Shown: positions 44,874-56,764, counted from the first letter of the stretch. The stretch is DNA of 64,000 nt from Mallotus nudiflorus (GCA_947683625.1 CANTUR010000620.1:186001-250000), one strand, 5' to 3'. Program-made: numbers and translations. The notes: a model not told the origin generated them from the letters alone.

Positions 44874-45456
44874 CAACAAAAGATGGAGGTAACAAATCAT
44901 GTTAAAAATGAGCAATTTGAAGAAGAGGATAAGGATCATATTTCTTAACTTGAATTCTTAACTTCAAGTGATTCGTCAATACCTCCATCTATAGAAAAAC
45001 CACCCCAATTAAAGCTCAAACCTTTTTATAATCAATTAAGATGCACTTTCTTTGGAGAAGGCAACACACTTCCCATTATCATCTCTAGAAAACTTACCAA
45101 GGAGTAAGAAGTTCAAGTTTGTGGTTGGCAAATCTTAGACATTAAGGGAATTAGACCCTCTTTTGTTAAACACCATATAGGAATGGAGGACGGCTACAAA
45201 GCTACGATATAGAGGAAAAGGAGGCTCAATCAAAGTATGTAAGAAGTAGTAAAAAAAGAGATAGTGAAGTTACTAAATGTAGGCATAATCTATCTTATCT
45301 CTAACAATGAGTTATGAGTCAAATACAATGTGTTCCCAAGAAATGAGGCATGATAATTATGGAGAATGAGGAAGGAGAAATGATTTCTAAAAGGGTAGTA
45401 AATGTTTGGCGAGTGTGCACGAAATTACCGGAAGCTCAATAATGCTACAAGAAAGG
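44874..45456 (+). pseudogene. Element B reverse transcriptase, N-terminal part
   Basis: The + strand pieces read 'PPSIEKPPQLKLKPF', 'LPIIISRKLTKE', 'DIKGIRPSF', 'MEDGYKA', 'EVVKKEIVKLLNVGIIYLISN' and 'YRKLNNATRK', the linker and fingers of an Athila-like RT. It stops at the A2 LTR exactly after NATRK and resumes at 48684 with 'DHFPLPFIDQMLERI'. Multiple stops (for example at 45101) make it non-functional. The distance from the protease piece at 9693 implies that some sequence was lost with the truncated LTR of C. Confidence 0.85.
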
Positions 45457-45895
45457 TGTAATATCCCGTGTTTTTAAATATTTTAATAATGTACGGGGAT
45501 ATACAGTGTTAATAATTTTTGTATATATATTACGAGATTTTACGAGGTTGATAAGTATTTAAAACCTATTTTAATTATTGTGTCTTCTTTACAGTGCTTT
45601 ACGTAAAATTTTCCCGGGACTTGCATTTTCGGAGAAATTTTCACGTAAATAATTTATTATTAATTATTTTAAATATATTTTTAGACTTGTATGAACTCAT
45701 ACGTATTTTTAAATTACTAAATAAAGCCTATGCACGTAAATATTTATTTAATTAGGGTTTAATATATTACCCTAATATTTTACTAATTAATTAATTATTT
45801 TATTGTTATTTAATTATTTTTAATTAATATTAAATTTTAAAATATTAAATATTAAGTGTGTGGATGTGATTTTTTTCAAATATTTTATTAAAATT

Positions 45896-45995
45896 ATTTT
45901 TTTTCTTTTTTTTCTTTTTTTTTTCTTTTTTTTCTTCTTTTTCTTTTTCTTTTCTTTTTCTTTTTCTTTTCTTTTTCTCTTCTCTTCTTCCTTCC
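45896..45995 (+). repeat. CT-rich tract in LTR A2
   Basis: TTTTTCTTTTT-type run leading into the GC-rich leader. Length differs from the A1 copy. Confidence 0.85.
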
Positions 45996-47896
45996 CGTGC
46001 CCGACCACCCACCACCGCTGCAACTGCCGTTCCACTACCGTTGGTGTGCCGCCAGCAGCTCCGTCTTCCCCAGCCAGCTGTTCCGCCGCCCCAAGCTCCT
46101 TCCCCGGCACCAGTTAGCTCCCATTTTCCCCATTTGGCCGAAACTTCCTCTCCTCGCCGTCGACCATGATTCTGACCACCATTTTTGACACCGCTTGTCT
46201 CTTTCTTCTCCTTGAGCTCCGGTGAGTGTGATTCTAGCTTTGGTTTGAGCTTAAATGGTCTTGATTTGCTTAGGTTTTGAATTTTCCATTTCGACCATAT
46301 TAGGGTTTTTTATTTTTTTGAGCTTCAAATTGATTGATTCATGAAAACTCCCTTCACAAATGTTGATCCTAGTAGCTTAATCTATATGTATGAATTTCTT
46401 TAGAATTTTTTGGAGATTGTTTGGATTTTTGGGTATTTTTGAATATTTTAATATTATTTTCTAATTTTCGGAAATTAATTAAATAAATTATGAAATTGTG
46501 TTTTATGATAAATATAGGTGTTGAAATTAATTATAGGAATTTATTTGGAATTTTTATAAATTTCTAAGTATTTATTTTGAATTATTTAAGTTTATGGAAA
46601 TTTTGGAAAATAGGGTTAAATGTGTTTTTATTTGAAATTAATTGGTAAATTGAGTTTAATTATTGATATTATTGATAAATATGTTGAGAAAATTAATTTT
46701 GGATAATTATACTATTTTTGGTAAATTTTTGAAGTAATTTTAGTATATTTATAAATATAGGGGTATTTTGGTAATTTTACCCTAAATTGGCTAAAAATGT
46801 AATTTAATTGGTTTTAATAGTTATTTAAGGTATAAAAATGATTTCTACAAATTATTTAGTATTTTTAACTAATTAAAACTATTTTTCGTGAATTATTTTC
46901 AATTATATATATAATATACGTTTTTACTAATAAAATGAGTTTTTATCGGTTTTTACAGTGTTTTAAGGTTAATTACGTAATTTCTACATATAAAATGTAC
47001 TTCTATGATTTAAGGGTATTTTTGGTATTTCTGAATTATTCTGTGATTGTGGACCCTGGTCGGTAAATTGTAGTCTGGAGTCCGACCGAGGGGTTGTGGT
47101 TGAGTGTTGAGCTTGTTTTTCGAAGTGTGTTTCTTTGCAGGGTCAGCTCTACTCTTTGAGTATAGAGATGTCCGTTTTACAGGGGAGGTTCTGCCGAATT
47201 TTTGGTAGAATTCTCGTAAAACGTGATATCCAGTCGAACCCTAATCCTGTTTCTGTGTTTAATATTCTAAATCGAATTCTAGGATTTCTGTTAGGGTTAT
47301 TTTGATTTTTGTCGTTATTGTTTGTTTAGTTGCGTCGAGACCGAGGGCTAGTGGACCAGGCCTGTCAGATCTATCTCGTGGAGCGCACTAATTTATGAGT
47401 TACTATACTATATATATATGCTTTAGGATGCATGATTTAGAAATATATGTTTTATTTTGATTAAAATGCATAGATAATGTGATTTTTATTTAAGTATATT
47501 TTTGGTTTATTTTTGGTATATATTAGATTATATGCATGTTTTGTTAATAAATTATATTTAAAATATTTTTAAATATATTTCTAGCTTAATTTATGATTTA
47601 ATTGGATTCATTTGACGTATATATACTCGAAATATACCTGGTTTACTTTTGGTATATTTTTGGTATATATATGGTTTATATTGTTATTTTATTTAAATTC
47701 ATGCATCATTTATTTATGAATGAATGTTTTATATTCATTAATAAAGGATATCGATAGAACGTGTTACCTCGTAGGTAGCACTAGGATCGAGTACGTACCG
47801 GTACGCCTATAGTATTTAGGCTATATTACTAACCTATTTATGGATATTGATTGAATTTGATGATCTGATGTGTGAGATATGGTTTGGAGGTGTGAT

Positions 47897-48004
47897 TGCT
47901 GGAGCTCGGTTGACCAAGTGTCTCGGGGCCAATCACACTGGCAGTCAGACTGCTGGAGCTCGGTCGACTTAGTGTCTCGGGGCCAGTCTACAGTCTAAAT
48001 GGAT
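47897..48004 (+). repeat. 54-bp tandem duplication in LTR A2
   Basis: Two copies of TGCTGGAGCTCGGTTGACC..GTGTCTCGGGGCCA (47897 and 47951 starts, 54 bp apart) with four substitutions or fewer in the core. LTR A1 has a single copy at about 2616-2650. Confidence 0.9.
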
Positions 48005-48688
48005 TAAGTGGATATATTTGGATTAAGTGAGCCTGTATGGCTAGAGTGTTGTCTAACACTGATTGAGGTTTTGATATCATAGGGTTCTATTTGATCCTTC
48101 ATAAACTGTGATTTTTAATAAAAATATATAAAAATGATTTTTTACTGCATCTGTGTGAATTTGCCCGTATATATACATATTATATATAGTGTTGACTGTA
48201 TGCATTGTCATTTAGTGTGTATGTATATATATTATAGTAATTCACTCAGTGAGGTCTGACTCCCCTCCGTTGACTATTTTTCAGGAGAGTCAACATCTTC
48301 AGACCTCAATAGCAGGCCTATACGCTGGATTTCTTCCGCCCCAGCTTCTTTGTGTAAACTGCTTACTTGAGTCTTATTTTTATAATCTAGACACTACAGT
48401 AGTGGTAAATTAAATTGTGGGACTTTATGTATTTTATTTATGTGAGATATTGTATTATGTGAACTGGATTTGTATCAAAAGATTTATATATGATATGAGA
48501 TTTAATTTAAATCCAATTGGTGAAAATAAAATTATGATATTTATGATTTTCATTTCCGTTGCATTATATATATGGTTACTACCATGGCATGTTTATTTTA
48601 TTTTTAGGCTTGCTACGGGTTCCAGATTCGAAAGAATTCCCATTCCCTAGCGCCGGTCATGGCCCCTGTTTTGGGTCGTGACAAAAGG

Positions 48689-49945
48689 ACCATTTCCCAC
48701 TTCCTTTTATTGACCAAATGCTTGAGAGAATTATAGGACATGCCCATTATTATTTCTTAGATGGATACTTTGAAAACAACCAAATATGCATTGAACCCAA
48801 GGACCAAGATAAAATAACATTCACTTACCCTTATGGAACTTTTGCATATAAAAGGATGTCATTCGGATTTTGCAATGCCCTAGCCACTTTCTAAAGGTAT
48901 ATGACATCTATCTTTTCATACTTGATTGAGAATGTAATGGAGATATTTATGGATGACATTTTTGTGTTTGGGGATTCTTTCCAATTATGCTTGTTAAACC
49001 TTAATAAAGTGTTAAAAAGATATGAGGATACTAATCTTATATTAAATTAGGAAAAGTGTCACTTCATGGTTAATAAAGGCATAGTATTGGGATATAAAAT
49101 TTCTCATGCAGGAATTAAAGTTGATAGGACCAAAATTAAAGTTATAAAGAAGCTCCATCCTCCAATTCTATCAAGGGTGTATGAGGATTTTTAGGATATA
49201 GTGGTTTCTACCATAGATTTATAAAGGACTTTTCCTAAATTTCTAAGCCTTTGACTCATTTATTAATTAAGGATGTACCTTTTAACTTTGATGAAACCTA
49301 TGTTATTACTTTCAATAGGTTAAAGAAGGTGTTAACGTCAACACTAATAATTTCTCCACCTGATTGGTCACTCCCTTTCAAGTTAATGTGTGATGCTAGT
49401 GATGTTGCAATAGGAGCTATCCTTGGTTAAAGAAAAGATAACAAACATCATGTTATCTACTATGCTAGCCAGACCCTTTTAGATGCACAACTGAATTATA
49501 CAACCATTGAGAAGGAATTGTTGGCTATAGTTTTTTTAATTAAAAAGGTCTGATTTTATGTTTTAGGATAAAAAATTATTGTTTACACTAACCATGCAGC
49601 ACTAACATATCTATTTGTTAAAAAATATGCTAAACCAATATTAATACGTTATGTTTTATTATTGTAATAATTTGATCTCCAAATAAAAGACAAGAAAGGA
49701 AGTGAGAATGTTATAGCTGATCATTTGTCAAGATTAGAGTAATATGACAAACTACCATATGATAAAGGAGAAATCAATTATCAATTCCTAGAAGAATTCC
49801 TTTTTGCTGTGGAATATATAAAGCTTTCATAGTATGTAGACATCATGAATTATTTAGCTTGTGGGGTGTTGCCATAAGAACTTACATACTCTCAAAAGAA
49901 GAAATTCCTTTCTGAAGTTAGGCACTGCTAGTGGGATGATCCAAT
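48689..49945 (+). pseudogene. Element B reverse transcriptase (catalytic part) and RNase H
   Basis: It reads 'DHFPLPFIDQMLERI', 'KITFTYPYGTFAYKRMSFG', 'EIFMDDIFVFGDS' (FMDD intact, about 48947-48958) and 'EKCHFMVNKGIVLGYKI'. Then, with shifts, it gives the RNase H segment ('HVIYYASQTLLDAQLNYTTIEKE'-like reading near 49450-49530, with stops) and 'IKDKKGSENVIADHLSRLE' near 49690. Many in-frame stops and frameshifts. Very similar to element E's RT, so both belong to related Athila-like families. Confidence 0.85.
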
Positions 49946-51060
49946 TCTTTACAAAGTGTGTGCTGATGGCCTTAAGAGGAGATATGTGCTTAGTTCAGAA
50001 GTCACTTCCATACTAGCACATTGTCACAGTTCTCCATATTGTGGCCACTTTGAAGAATCTAGAACAGCATTAAAAGTACTTAAAAGTGGATTCTTTTGGC
50101 CCATGTTGTTCCAAGATACAAAGGAATTTGTTCAAAAGTGCGATAATTGTCCAATAAAGGGGAAATCACAAGGCGTGATGAAATGCCCTTTTCAAACATT
50201 TAAAAAGTTAAGCTTTTTTATGTTTGGGGTAAGGATTTCATGGGGCCTTTTACCCTCTTCTTATATAAATCATTACATTTTGGTTGGTTTAGATTATGTG
50301 TCAAAGTGGGCAGAGGCTACAATAGCACCAACTAACGACAGTTGAGTAGTTGTCAAGTTTTTAAAGAAAATCTTTGTAATATTTGGTGTCCCAAAAGCCT
50401 TGATCAATGATGGAGGATCATATTTCTATAACAAATAACTCAAAATGCTTTTGAAAAGGTACAAATTTCATCATAGAATAGCAATGCCATACCATACTCA
50501 GACCAATGGAGAAGTTGAGATCACTAATAGAGCTTTAAAGAAAATTTTAGAGAAAATAGTATGGAATTTGAGGAAGGATTGGTTAGAAAAACTTGATGAC
50601 ACTCTATGGGCCTATAAAATGACTTACAAAACACCAATAGACATGTCTCCATATCGATTGGTGTATGGGAAGGCTTACCTCTTACCAATTGAACTCGAAA
50701 ACATAGTAGATTAGGAAATTAAAAGCTTAAAATTTAATATGAATGCAGTTGGGAAGAAGAGATTATTCCAACTACAAGAGCTAGATGAATTCCGACATTT
50801 GGCCTATGAAAATGCCAAGTTGTATAAAGAAAGAACTAAGCGTTGGCAAGACAAGAAGATTGCTCTTAAAACTTTTAAAGAAGGTGATTTAGTTCTTTTA
50901 TTCAACTCGAGACTACATTTGTTTCTGTGGAAGCTCAAGGCCAAATGGAGTGGAACATCCAAGGTAGTACAGGTGTTTGATCATAGCGCTATTACATTGG
51001 AGAATTCATGAGGAGAGTAATTTAAGGTTAATGGCCAAAGATGTAAACCATATCAAGATG
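49946..51060 (+). pseudogene. Element B integrase
   Basis: Open frame 49956-50345: 'HCHSSPYCGHFE' and 'CDNCPIKG' (zinc-binding), 'LVGLDYVSKWAEA'. The first catalytic Asp region is degraded (R-I-S in place of I-D-F). After a TGA the frame continues 'FGVPKALINDGGSYF' with the second Asp (N-D-G). Open frame 50445-50714 contains 'NGEVEITNRALKKILEK' with the Glu, 'DTLWAYKMTYKTPI' and 'LVYGKAYLLPIELE'. 50739-51011 gives the C-terminal segment 'AYENAKLYKERTKRWQDKKI' and 'LFNSRLHLF'. The translation ends near 51109. Confidence 0.9.
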
Positions 51061-51339
51061 GGATGATAATGAATAATGAGGATGCAATTCTTCTCCATCT
51101 CATAGACTGAAGATATCCTTTGATAGTAAAGTTATAGACTATAAATTTAGCATACTTATAGTTTGATTCTTAACTCTTTTAATTTTCATTTAGTATTTAT
51201 ATAATTTTTTTTAATGTATCCTTGATTTCTTATTTTTGTTTTAGTATCTGAATTCATAATTGTTAAGTGTTCCTTGAACTTATGATATTAAAGCAAAGTG
51301 TGTTAGGAGTTAAGTTGATGTTTTAGCATTTTTATTAGA

Positions 51340-51745
51340 TGCAGGGCCAAACTCGCGATCATTGAAATCAATGCACTTGCTCAATCATACTTCTAGGAAT
51401 TTTTTACGATCATGATTAAAGTTGCAATCATTAATCTACCATCATATTGAGAATTAGCCTATTATTGCAATTGTGCTTTATTCATGATCGCATCTTCTTT
51501 GTTCCAAATTTTCCACATTTTTTATTTCAATCATAGCTGTTGTGTGATCGTTATCTTTACCATACTTTATTTTAATTATGCTCGTATGATAATTGTACAC
51601 ATGTATGACTCAAATTTCTCATTAAGCCTATTTTGCAAGCGTAAATCAAAATGTGATCGAAAGGTTTAAACACCCAACCCTTATGTTATGATAGCAACTT
51701 TTGTGCAATCGCTAATTCTTACCAGACCAAAAGGTAGCATTTACT
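51340..51745. repeat. CGATCATG/GCGATCG palindromic-word array in B 3' region
   Basis: Words such as CGCGATCATTG, ACGATCATGATT, GCAATCATTA, CATGATCGCATC, GTGTGATCGTTA, TGCTCGTATGATAATTG, TGTGATCGAAA and GTGCAATCGC recur 20-60 bp apart. Related words occur in the LTR at 54415-54660. The block lies between integrase and the downstream ORF. Confidence 0.75.
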
Positions 51746-51907
51746 CAACCACGTACCATTTTAAAATATCTTCCTTATTATCTTGCCATTATCTATTTCC
51801 TTTTCTTTAAACATAAAAAAAAAAAAAAAACCTTGCCACTTGACTCCCTCACCTTTCCTCTGTAATCTCAAAACTTCTAAAAGCCATCACCTACTCTTTA
51901 TGCCACC

Positions 51908-53119
51908 ATGCCTCCTTATACCAGAGCATTCAGTAACTAAAAAAGGAAGGTGTCAATGAGAGCAGATGACCAACCAAAAATAAGGAGACTATCATTATCA
52001 TCTCCAATCCGATAACCTCCGCTCTCTATTGATAGTTTTGGTCAGTATAATGCTCCATTCCCTATCTTTTAACATAAAAAAGGAGAGATGTACATTTCTC
52101 TTACCCATCAAACAATAGTTACATGCAAGTACTTTGATGTTCCATTATTACAACAATTAGAGCTTTGGGGTATATTAGAAAATTTGTACAAAAAACTAGG
52201 TTGAGGGAAATTTATCACTTTACATTAGACATACAAAGAACTCACTATTGACTTATTCACTACCCTACAACCTTCTAAGTTAAGTAATAATACCCTTTCT
52301 TATCATTTCCTTAGAAAATCGTATAAGATAACTTATGATCTTATGTTTGAAGTTTTTAGTTTTCCAAAGAAGGGATTGAAAGTAGGGCATTTTGACCCTA
52401 CTGAGTTTTGGATGATCCTTTCTAGATCAACTCACTACTTAGGAAGCCATGCTTTTCCAAATGGTATGATTAGAGACCATTGCTACCTAATTTTTCATTA
52501 TTTTATAAGCTCAATAATTTTTTGTAACAATGAAACAAGTCAAGTTTTAAAACAAGAGTTGCTTCTCTTATGGGGTTTACATAATAAAACTCCAATGTCC
52601 ACCACCTACTTCATTTTTCAACAACTATTGCATATAAGCATAAATGCCAATGTTAGAATCTTCATGGGTCATATAGTCATAGCACTTACTTTCCATTTCC
52701 ATACTTGTGACCCTACTAACACACCAATGACTTTGATTCCATTTGATTTACTTAACTGTGCCTTTCTATCTCTTGTCAAGGTGATTACTAAGGACTTGGA
52801 GCTTCGCCAACAACAAACACGAACTTTTTTTTGGATAAGATAGGCTAGAGGACCAACTGAAGAGTTCACCTCCATTCCAGAAGAACTCAGGGAGGATGTT
52901 CAAAAAGACCCAATGGAACAAGATGCCCTACAACAACCCAATGATTATGGGTAGAGACTAGTAATGGTGACGTTGGAACAAATGAAGCGTGACTATAATG
53001 CTAAGCATAAAGAGCTTAAAAATGATATCAGAAATGTAAGAAACATGCTCGATAATTTCATAATAGCCATGGGATATGGTATCCCCTTACCTTCTTTATC
53101 ACCTCCTTTGGGAGGGTAA
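51908..53119 (+). pseudogene. Element B downstream ORF (ATHILA ORF-1/env-position type)
   Basis: It begins 'MPPYTRAFSN' (51908) with a basic stretch. After stops it gives 'LLQQLELWGILENLYKKLG', then the open frame 52343-52843 (166 codons): 'FSFPKKGLKVGHFDPTEFWM', 'HYFISSIIFC', 'QELLLLWGLHN', 'TYFIFQQLLHI'. The last part, 52846-53119, reads 'ELREDVQKDPMEQD' and 'LEQMKRDYNAKHKELKNDIRN', a coiled-coil-like tail ending in 'PLPSLSPPLGG'. The wording resembles the ATHILA ORF-1 family of plant retrotransposons, and the place after pol is where Athila elements carry an env-like gene. Function unknown. Identification from memory of the family. Confidence 0.6.
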
Positions 53120-54179
53120 TAAACTCTTTTTCTCTATTTCTTTTTATTTCTTTTCTTTCTGTTTTAGTTTAGTTTAATTTTAAAATTCATACATTTCATA
53201 TTTATACATTTTTATTATGATTTTTGTTTATATTTTTGGATTGGTTTATGTGTTTTTATTGCATTTAAGTACCCAACACACATTGAACACAATGTGTGAT
53301 TCAAGTGTGAGGGGGAAAAATCATTTTGCATCTTTTATATTTTTAGTATATTTTACATACATCATGCATTGCATTCTGCATTTATGAAAATTTGACCCAA
53401 ATTTTTGAAATTTTGATACTTGATTATTGGATTTTTGCACAATTATCTTGGTGATGAATTTGGTGTATGTTTATGGTTTTGTTGAGCTTATAATTTTTAA
53501 TCTTCTATTAATGATTAGTTTAATATCTCTTAAATTTGGTTAACATTTTGAATTGAGATCTTTTATCCTTTAATCAACTTAATGCATGTTGTTGCTTGCT
53601 TAATCTTAAGTTTGAATCATTATTTTAGGAATTAGTATTATGAATGAATTAAACTCCTCTCTAGGGCTGTTTTTAGTTGTATGTTAAAGGAATTATAAAA
53701 ACACTCTTTTCCCTTCTTTAAAAAAAGAAAAATAATTATGCTTGGAACTTGAATTCCATCTACTCCAATGCTCTCATATAAGAGTATGAGTATTCTAAGA
53801 ATTCTCTTGAGGTGTTCACTTTAAGTACTTGGGAAAGACGGGGAACTACTAAAAGAGGGAAGAAAAGCATAAATGTTTAAAATAAAGAGGATAGAGTTGA
53901 TTTCCATATACCAAATTAGAACCACCTTAGATTGGAGTCTTTTTCATCCATATGTACTTTTCGTAAGATTTTGATTCATATTTATGATATTATGAGTAGA
54001 TAACATGCTCTTCACTTGGTAATTTAAAATCTCAACTTAATTTGTTAACCTTGTTTTAAGGTTTGTAAAATAGCTATTAGGAGAAGATTGTGTTGTTTGC
54101 TTGATGAAATTTGGATATACACCTTGTTTATTACATTGATAGTGTGTGTTCTTGAGTTTGCTTAAGGACAAGCAAAGAT
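53120..54179 (+). other. Element B 3' untranslated region
   Basis: No convincing ORF. It contains a second PPT-like box (TCAAGTGTGAGGGGGAAAAA, 53300-53319) about 880 bp before the true PPT. Confidence 0.7.
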
Positions 54180-54196
54180 TCAAGTGTGGGGGTATT
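54180..54196 (+). promoter_or_regulatory. Polypurine tract of element B
   Basis: TCAAGTGTGGGGGTATT directly precedes the LTR start TGTTGGTG. It is identical over 17 bases to the PPT of element E. Confidence 0.85.
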
Positions 54197-54414
54197 TGTT
54201 GGTGTCAAGTTATGTACAGTTTTAGGTATTTAATTTGCATGCATTTGCATATCTTCATTAGCATTTAGTATACAAAAGCATATAGAAATATATACTTTTA
54301 TGTTTTCTTTATTTTTTTTATAGGGAAAATGAGTTATAAAGGTAATTGGTGAAGCTAAAAAGCAAAAAAAGAAGAGAAAGGAGCAAAGTGTAGCAGAGCA
54401 AGCAAACAACGTGA

Positions 54415-54660
54415 GCACACTTGAAGCACGATCATGGGATGACCAAATGCTAGCCCCTAAGTGATGTCGAGCCCTTCACGAGTGTGGCCAAAAGTGCAAT
54501 CGCAACTTAAAGCATGATCGCAGCCTAAAGCACGATCGCAGTTGTCCACCAAGCCAAACTTCTATCACGAGCGCAGTTGTTGCACTATCTCGACCTTATC
54601 ACGAGAGTCCTTCTACACAAGCATAGTTTGTGCGCAATTAAGAGAAGCTCGTTTCCAACA
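54415..54660. repeat. GCACGATCGCAG word array in B LTR U3
   Basis: GCACGATCATGG, CACGAGTGTGG, GTGCAATCGCAAC, GCATGATCGCAG, GCACGATCGCAG, ATCACGAGCGCAG and ATCACGAGAGTC recur within 245 bp, ending about 35 bp upstream of the TATA box. Confidence 0.8.
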
Positions 54661-54694
54661 CAGAACATGTTGTGGTGTACTAATTTAAAGAAAA

Positions 54695-54702
54695 TATATA
54701 AG
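54695..54702 (+). promoter_or_regulatory. TATA box in element B LTR
   Basis: TATATAAG, about 500 bp from the LTR start, immediately after the CG-word array. It is followed by a purine-rich leader. Confidence 0.6.
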
Positions 54703-56728
54703 GGAGGTAACAAGACATAATCTATAAGGGCTAAAAAAGATAAAAGGCACACATTACTTGGGAGGAGGCTAGATTTTCACACATATCCTCTACTCATAAG
54801 AAACACATAGAAGAGAAGAAAAGAGAACACAAAGGAGAAAGAGGAAAAAGAGATAGGAGAACAGAGGAGGAAAAGAAGTTGAAAGAGAGACCCATTTGGA
54901 AGATTCAAGCTCCTTTGGATAAAATTTCTCACTCTTATCTTTTCCTATTCTCTTATTGTGTAATTGAATATTAAATGATGAATTTTATAACTATGAGTGG
55001 CTAAGTTCTTTTATGTTGTTAGGATTTTGGAAACCCATTTGATTTAAGTTCATTTAATATATTAGTTCTTGTTTATAAATTGCATATTGTGTTTGTTGAG
55101 CTTGTTGAGTATTGTACTATGGATAAATGCAATCTTTGTTTGAATCTATGCATTGAGCAATAATGGATTTAATAGACCCATAAATATTTGTTATATCTGT
55201 CAATTACTTCAGAAAGCTTATGTAGATCTAATCCTCTTTAAGTTTATTAAATGCCTTGCAAGTTTTATTTAATCTTATTATATGATGATGATGAGAATTA
55301 AGTCATATTGTGAGATTTGATTAAAACTTGTTTGTGATATTAGCATTGCTCGAGAGAAATTATTATTCGGTTTAAGAAAGCTTGAGGTGTGCAATAGAAC
55401 TTGAAATAATGTATTACTTGGCTTAATGATAATATGGAGTACAATTTCCCTAACAACATGCATTTTCCATTGTTTGTTTTCTTGTTATTTTGATTATCAT
55501 TAGCTTTAATTACATTATTTAGTTTACTTGTTAATTTGTTTGATTACTTGTTTTAAACCAACCATTATTGCTCTAATCAAATACAATGAAATTAATAGGT
55601 TTTTTGTCTCCAATCCCTATGGAGACGATAGCCTATTTGCCTCTTTATTACTTGTCAACTTGTGCACTTGCGGTTATCAACAACTCTTATATTGTATAAA
55701 TTTATAGATAATATAAATATATAAATATTTTTTTCCAAAAAATTCATCTCTCTAATTAATAACTCATGTTATTACTTTTGATTTTCCATCTAGTAATATT
55801 CTATATTTTTTTGTCACCATTAGCTCATGCATGAGATGAAAAATTTATCTATTTAAATGGAGAATATAAGACCAATAAAAGATTTAAATACCAAGATAAA
55901 ATTCAATACAAGAGATTAGTCATAATTTATATGCATTTCTTCTTCTTCTTTTTTTTATCATTTTACAATATATAGTATAGATTTTAAATATAAACTAATA
56001 CTATCTTCATTAATTTCAAAAAAAATTAAAATTAGATAAATAATGTTTATGTTAACATATAAAAGAAGTATTTCCATTTCCATTCAAAAAAGTTTTCCCT
56101 CTATTTATACTTTTAGTATGGATTATGATTTAAAGTTTATTTCTTAAAAATAATTATATTTTCTTAATCACTTACATGTAAATACATATCTATACTATGT
56201 ATAAATATTATGAAATAAATTATTTTTATTTATCAATTAATAAAATTTTTAATTTGCATAGTTTTATAATTTTCTAATTACTTTTATATGTATTAGAAAT
56301 TGTCTACAAGTATATAAATTAAGTTAATAATAAAATTATTGATTTTAACTATTATTCTAGATTCATATATCTGCAAAATGTACTGCGTTATAAACACAAA
56401 TTTTCATAAAATATCTATAATTGAATCTTATAATAATTTAATAGTTTATGTATATAAAACAATTATTTTGTCTTTATTTAAATCTATTTGATTTTTAAAT
56501 ATAAAATTTTTAAAATTAAATACAATTAATACTATCTTTATAAATTTCAAAATTTTTCAAAGCCAAATTAATACTATTTTTGTTAATATATAAAAATATA
56601 TGTTGTTTTTTGTCTAAAAAAATTTTTTCCCTCTATTTATACTTTTATATATACTAGTAAACAACACGTATTTCACACATAAACAAAAAAATTATTTGAC
56701 GCGTGATATATATTAAATAAATAATTAA

Positions 56729-56730
<2 letters not shown>

Positions 56731-56763
<33 letters not shown>
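56731..56763. repeat. (TTA)n microsatellite
   Basis: Eleven perfect TTA units. Confidence 0.97.

Positions 56764-56764
<1 letters not shown>

Larger units (their letters stand above)
45457..48683 (+). mobile_element. Solo LTR A2, 3227 bp, inserted in element B RT
   Basis: Same ends as A1 (TGTAATATCCCG, GGGTCGTGACA) and near full-length similarity. It is flanked by a perfect duplication AAAGG (45452-45456 and 48684-48688). No internal region. It interrupts the RT between the NATRK and DHFP motifs. It has the CT-rich tract, the GC-rich leader with splice donor (46222-46223) and a 54-bp tandem duplication not present in A1. Confidence 0.92.
9206..55682 (+). mobile_element. Element B: Athila-like Ty3/gypsy, split by nested insertions
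   Basis: The + strand pieces appear in the order expected of one element: protease (9206-9693), RT N-terminal part (44874-45456), RT/RNase H/integrase (48684-51060), a downstream ORF (51908-53119), polypurine tract (54180-54196) and 3' LTR (54197-55682). Element C separates protease from RT, and solo LTR A2 separates the RT halves. The 5' LTR, PBS and gag are missing; the left boundary near 9205 is a truncation. About 8 kb of B sequence is present. The clade call rests on the RT/INT wording, the PPT (TCAAGTGTGGGGGTATT), the ORF after pol and LTR ends TGTTG...CAACA. Confidence 0.8.
54197..55682 (+). repeat. Element B 3' LTR (1486 bp)
   Basis: It starts TGTTGGTGTC and ends GGTTATCAACA. A palindromic/CG-word array lies at 54415-54660, a TATA box at 54695-54702, and the U5 segment 'CCAATCCCTATGGAGACGATA' near the end. 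It has no partner 5' LTR in the window; the element is truncated at its left end. Confidence 0.85.

Noticed and set aside
52669..52875. - strand frame of 68 codons
   Set aside because: It is opposite the element B downstream ORF, which has the better family resemblance.
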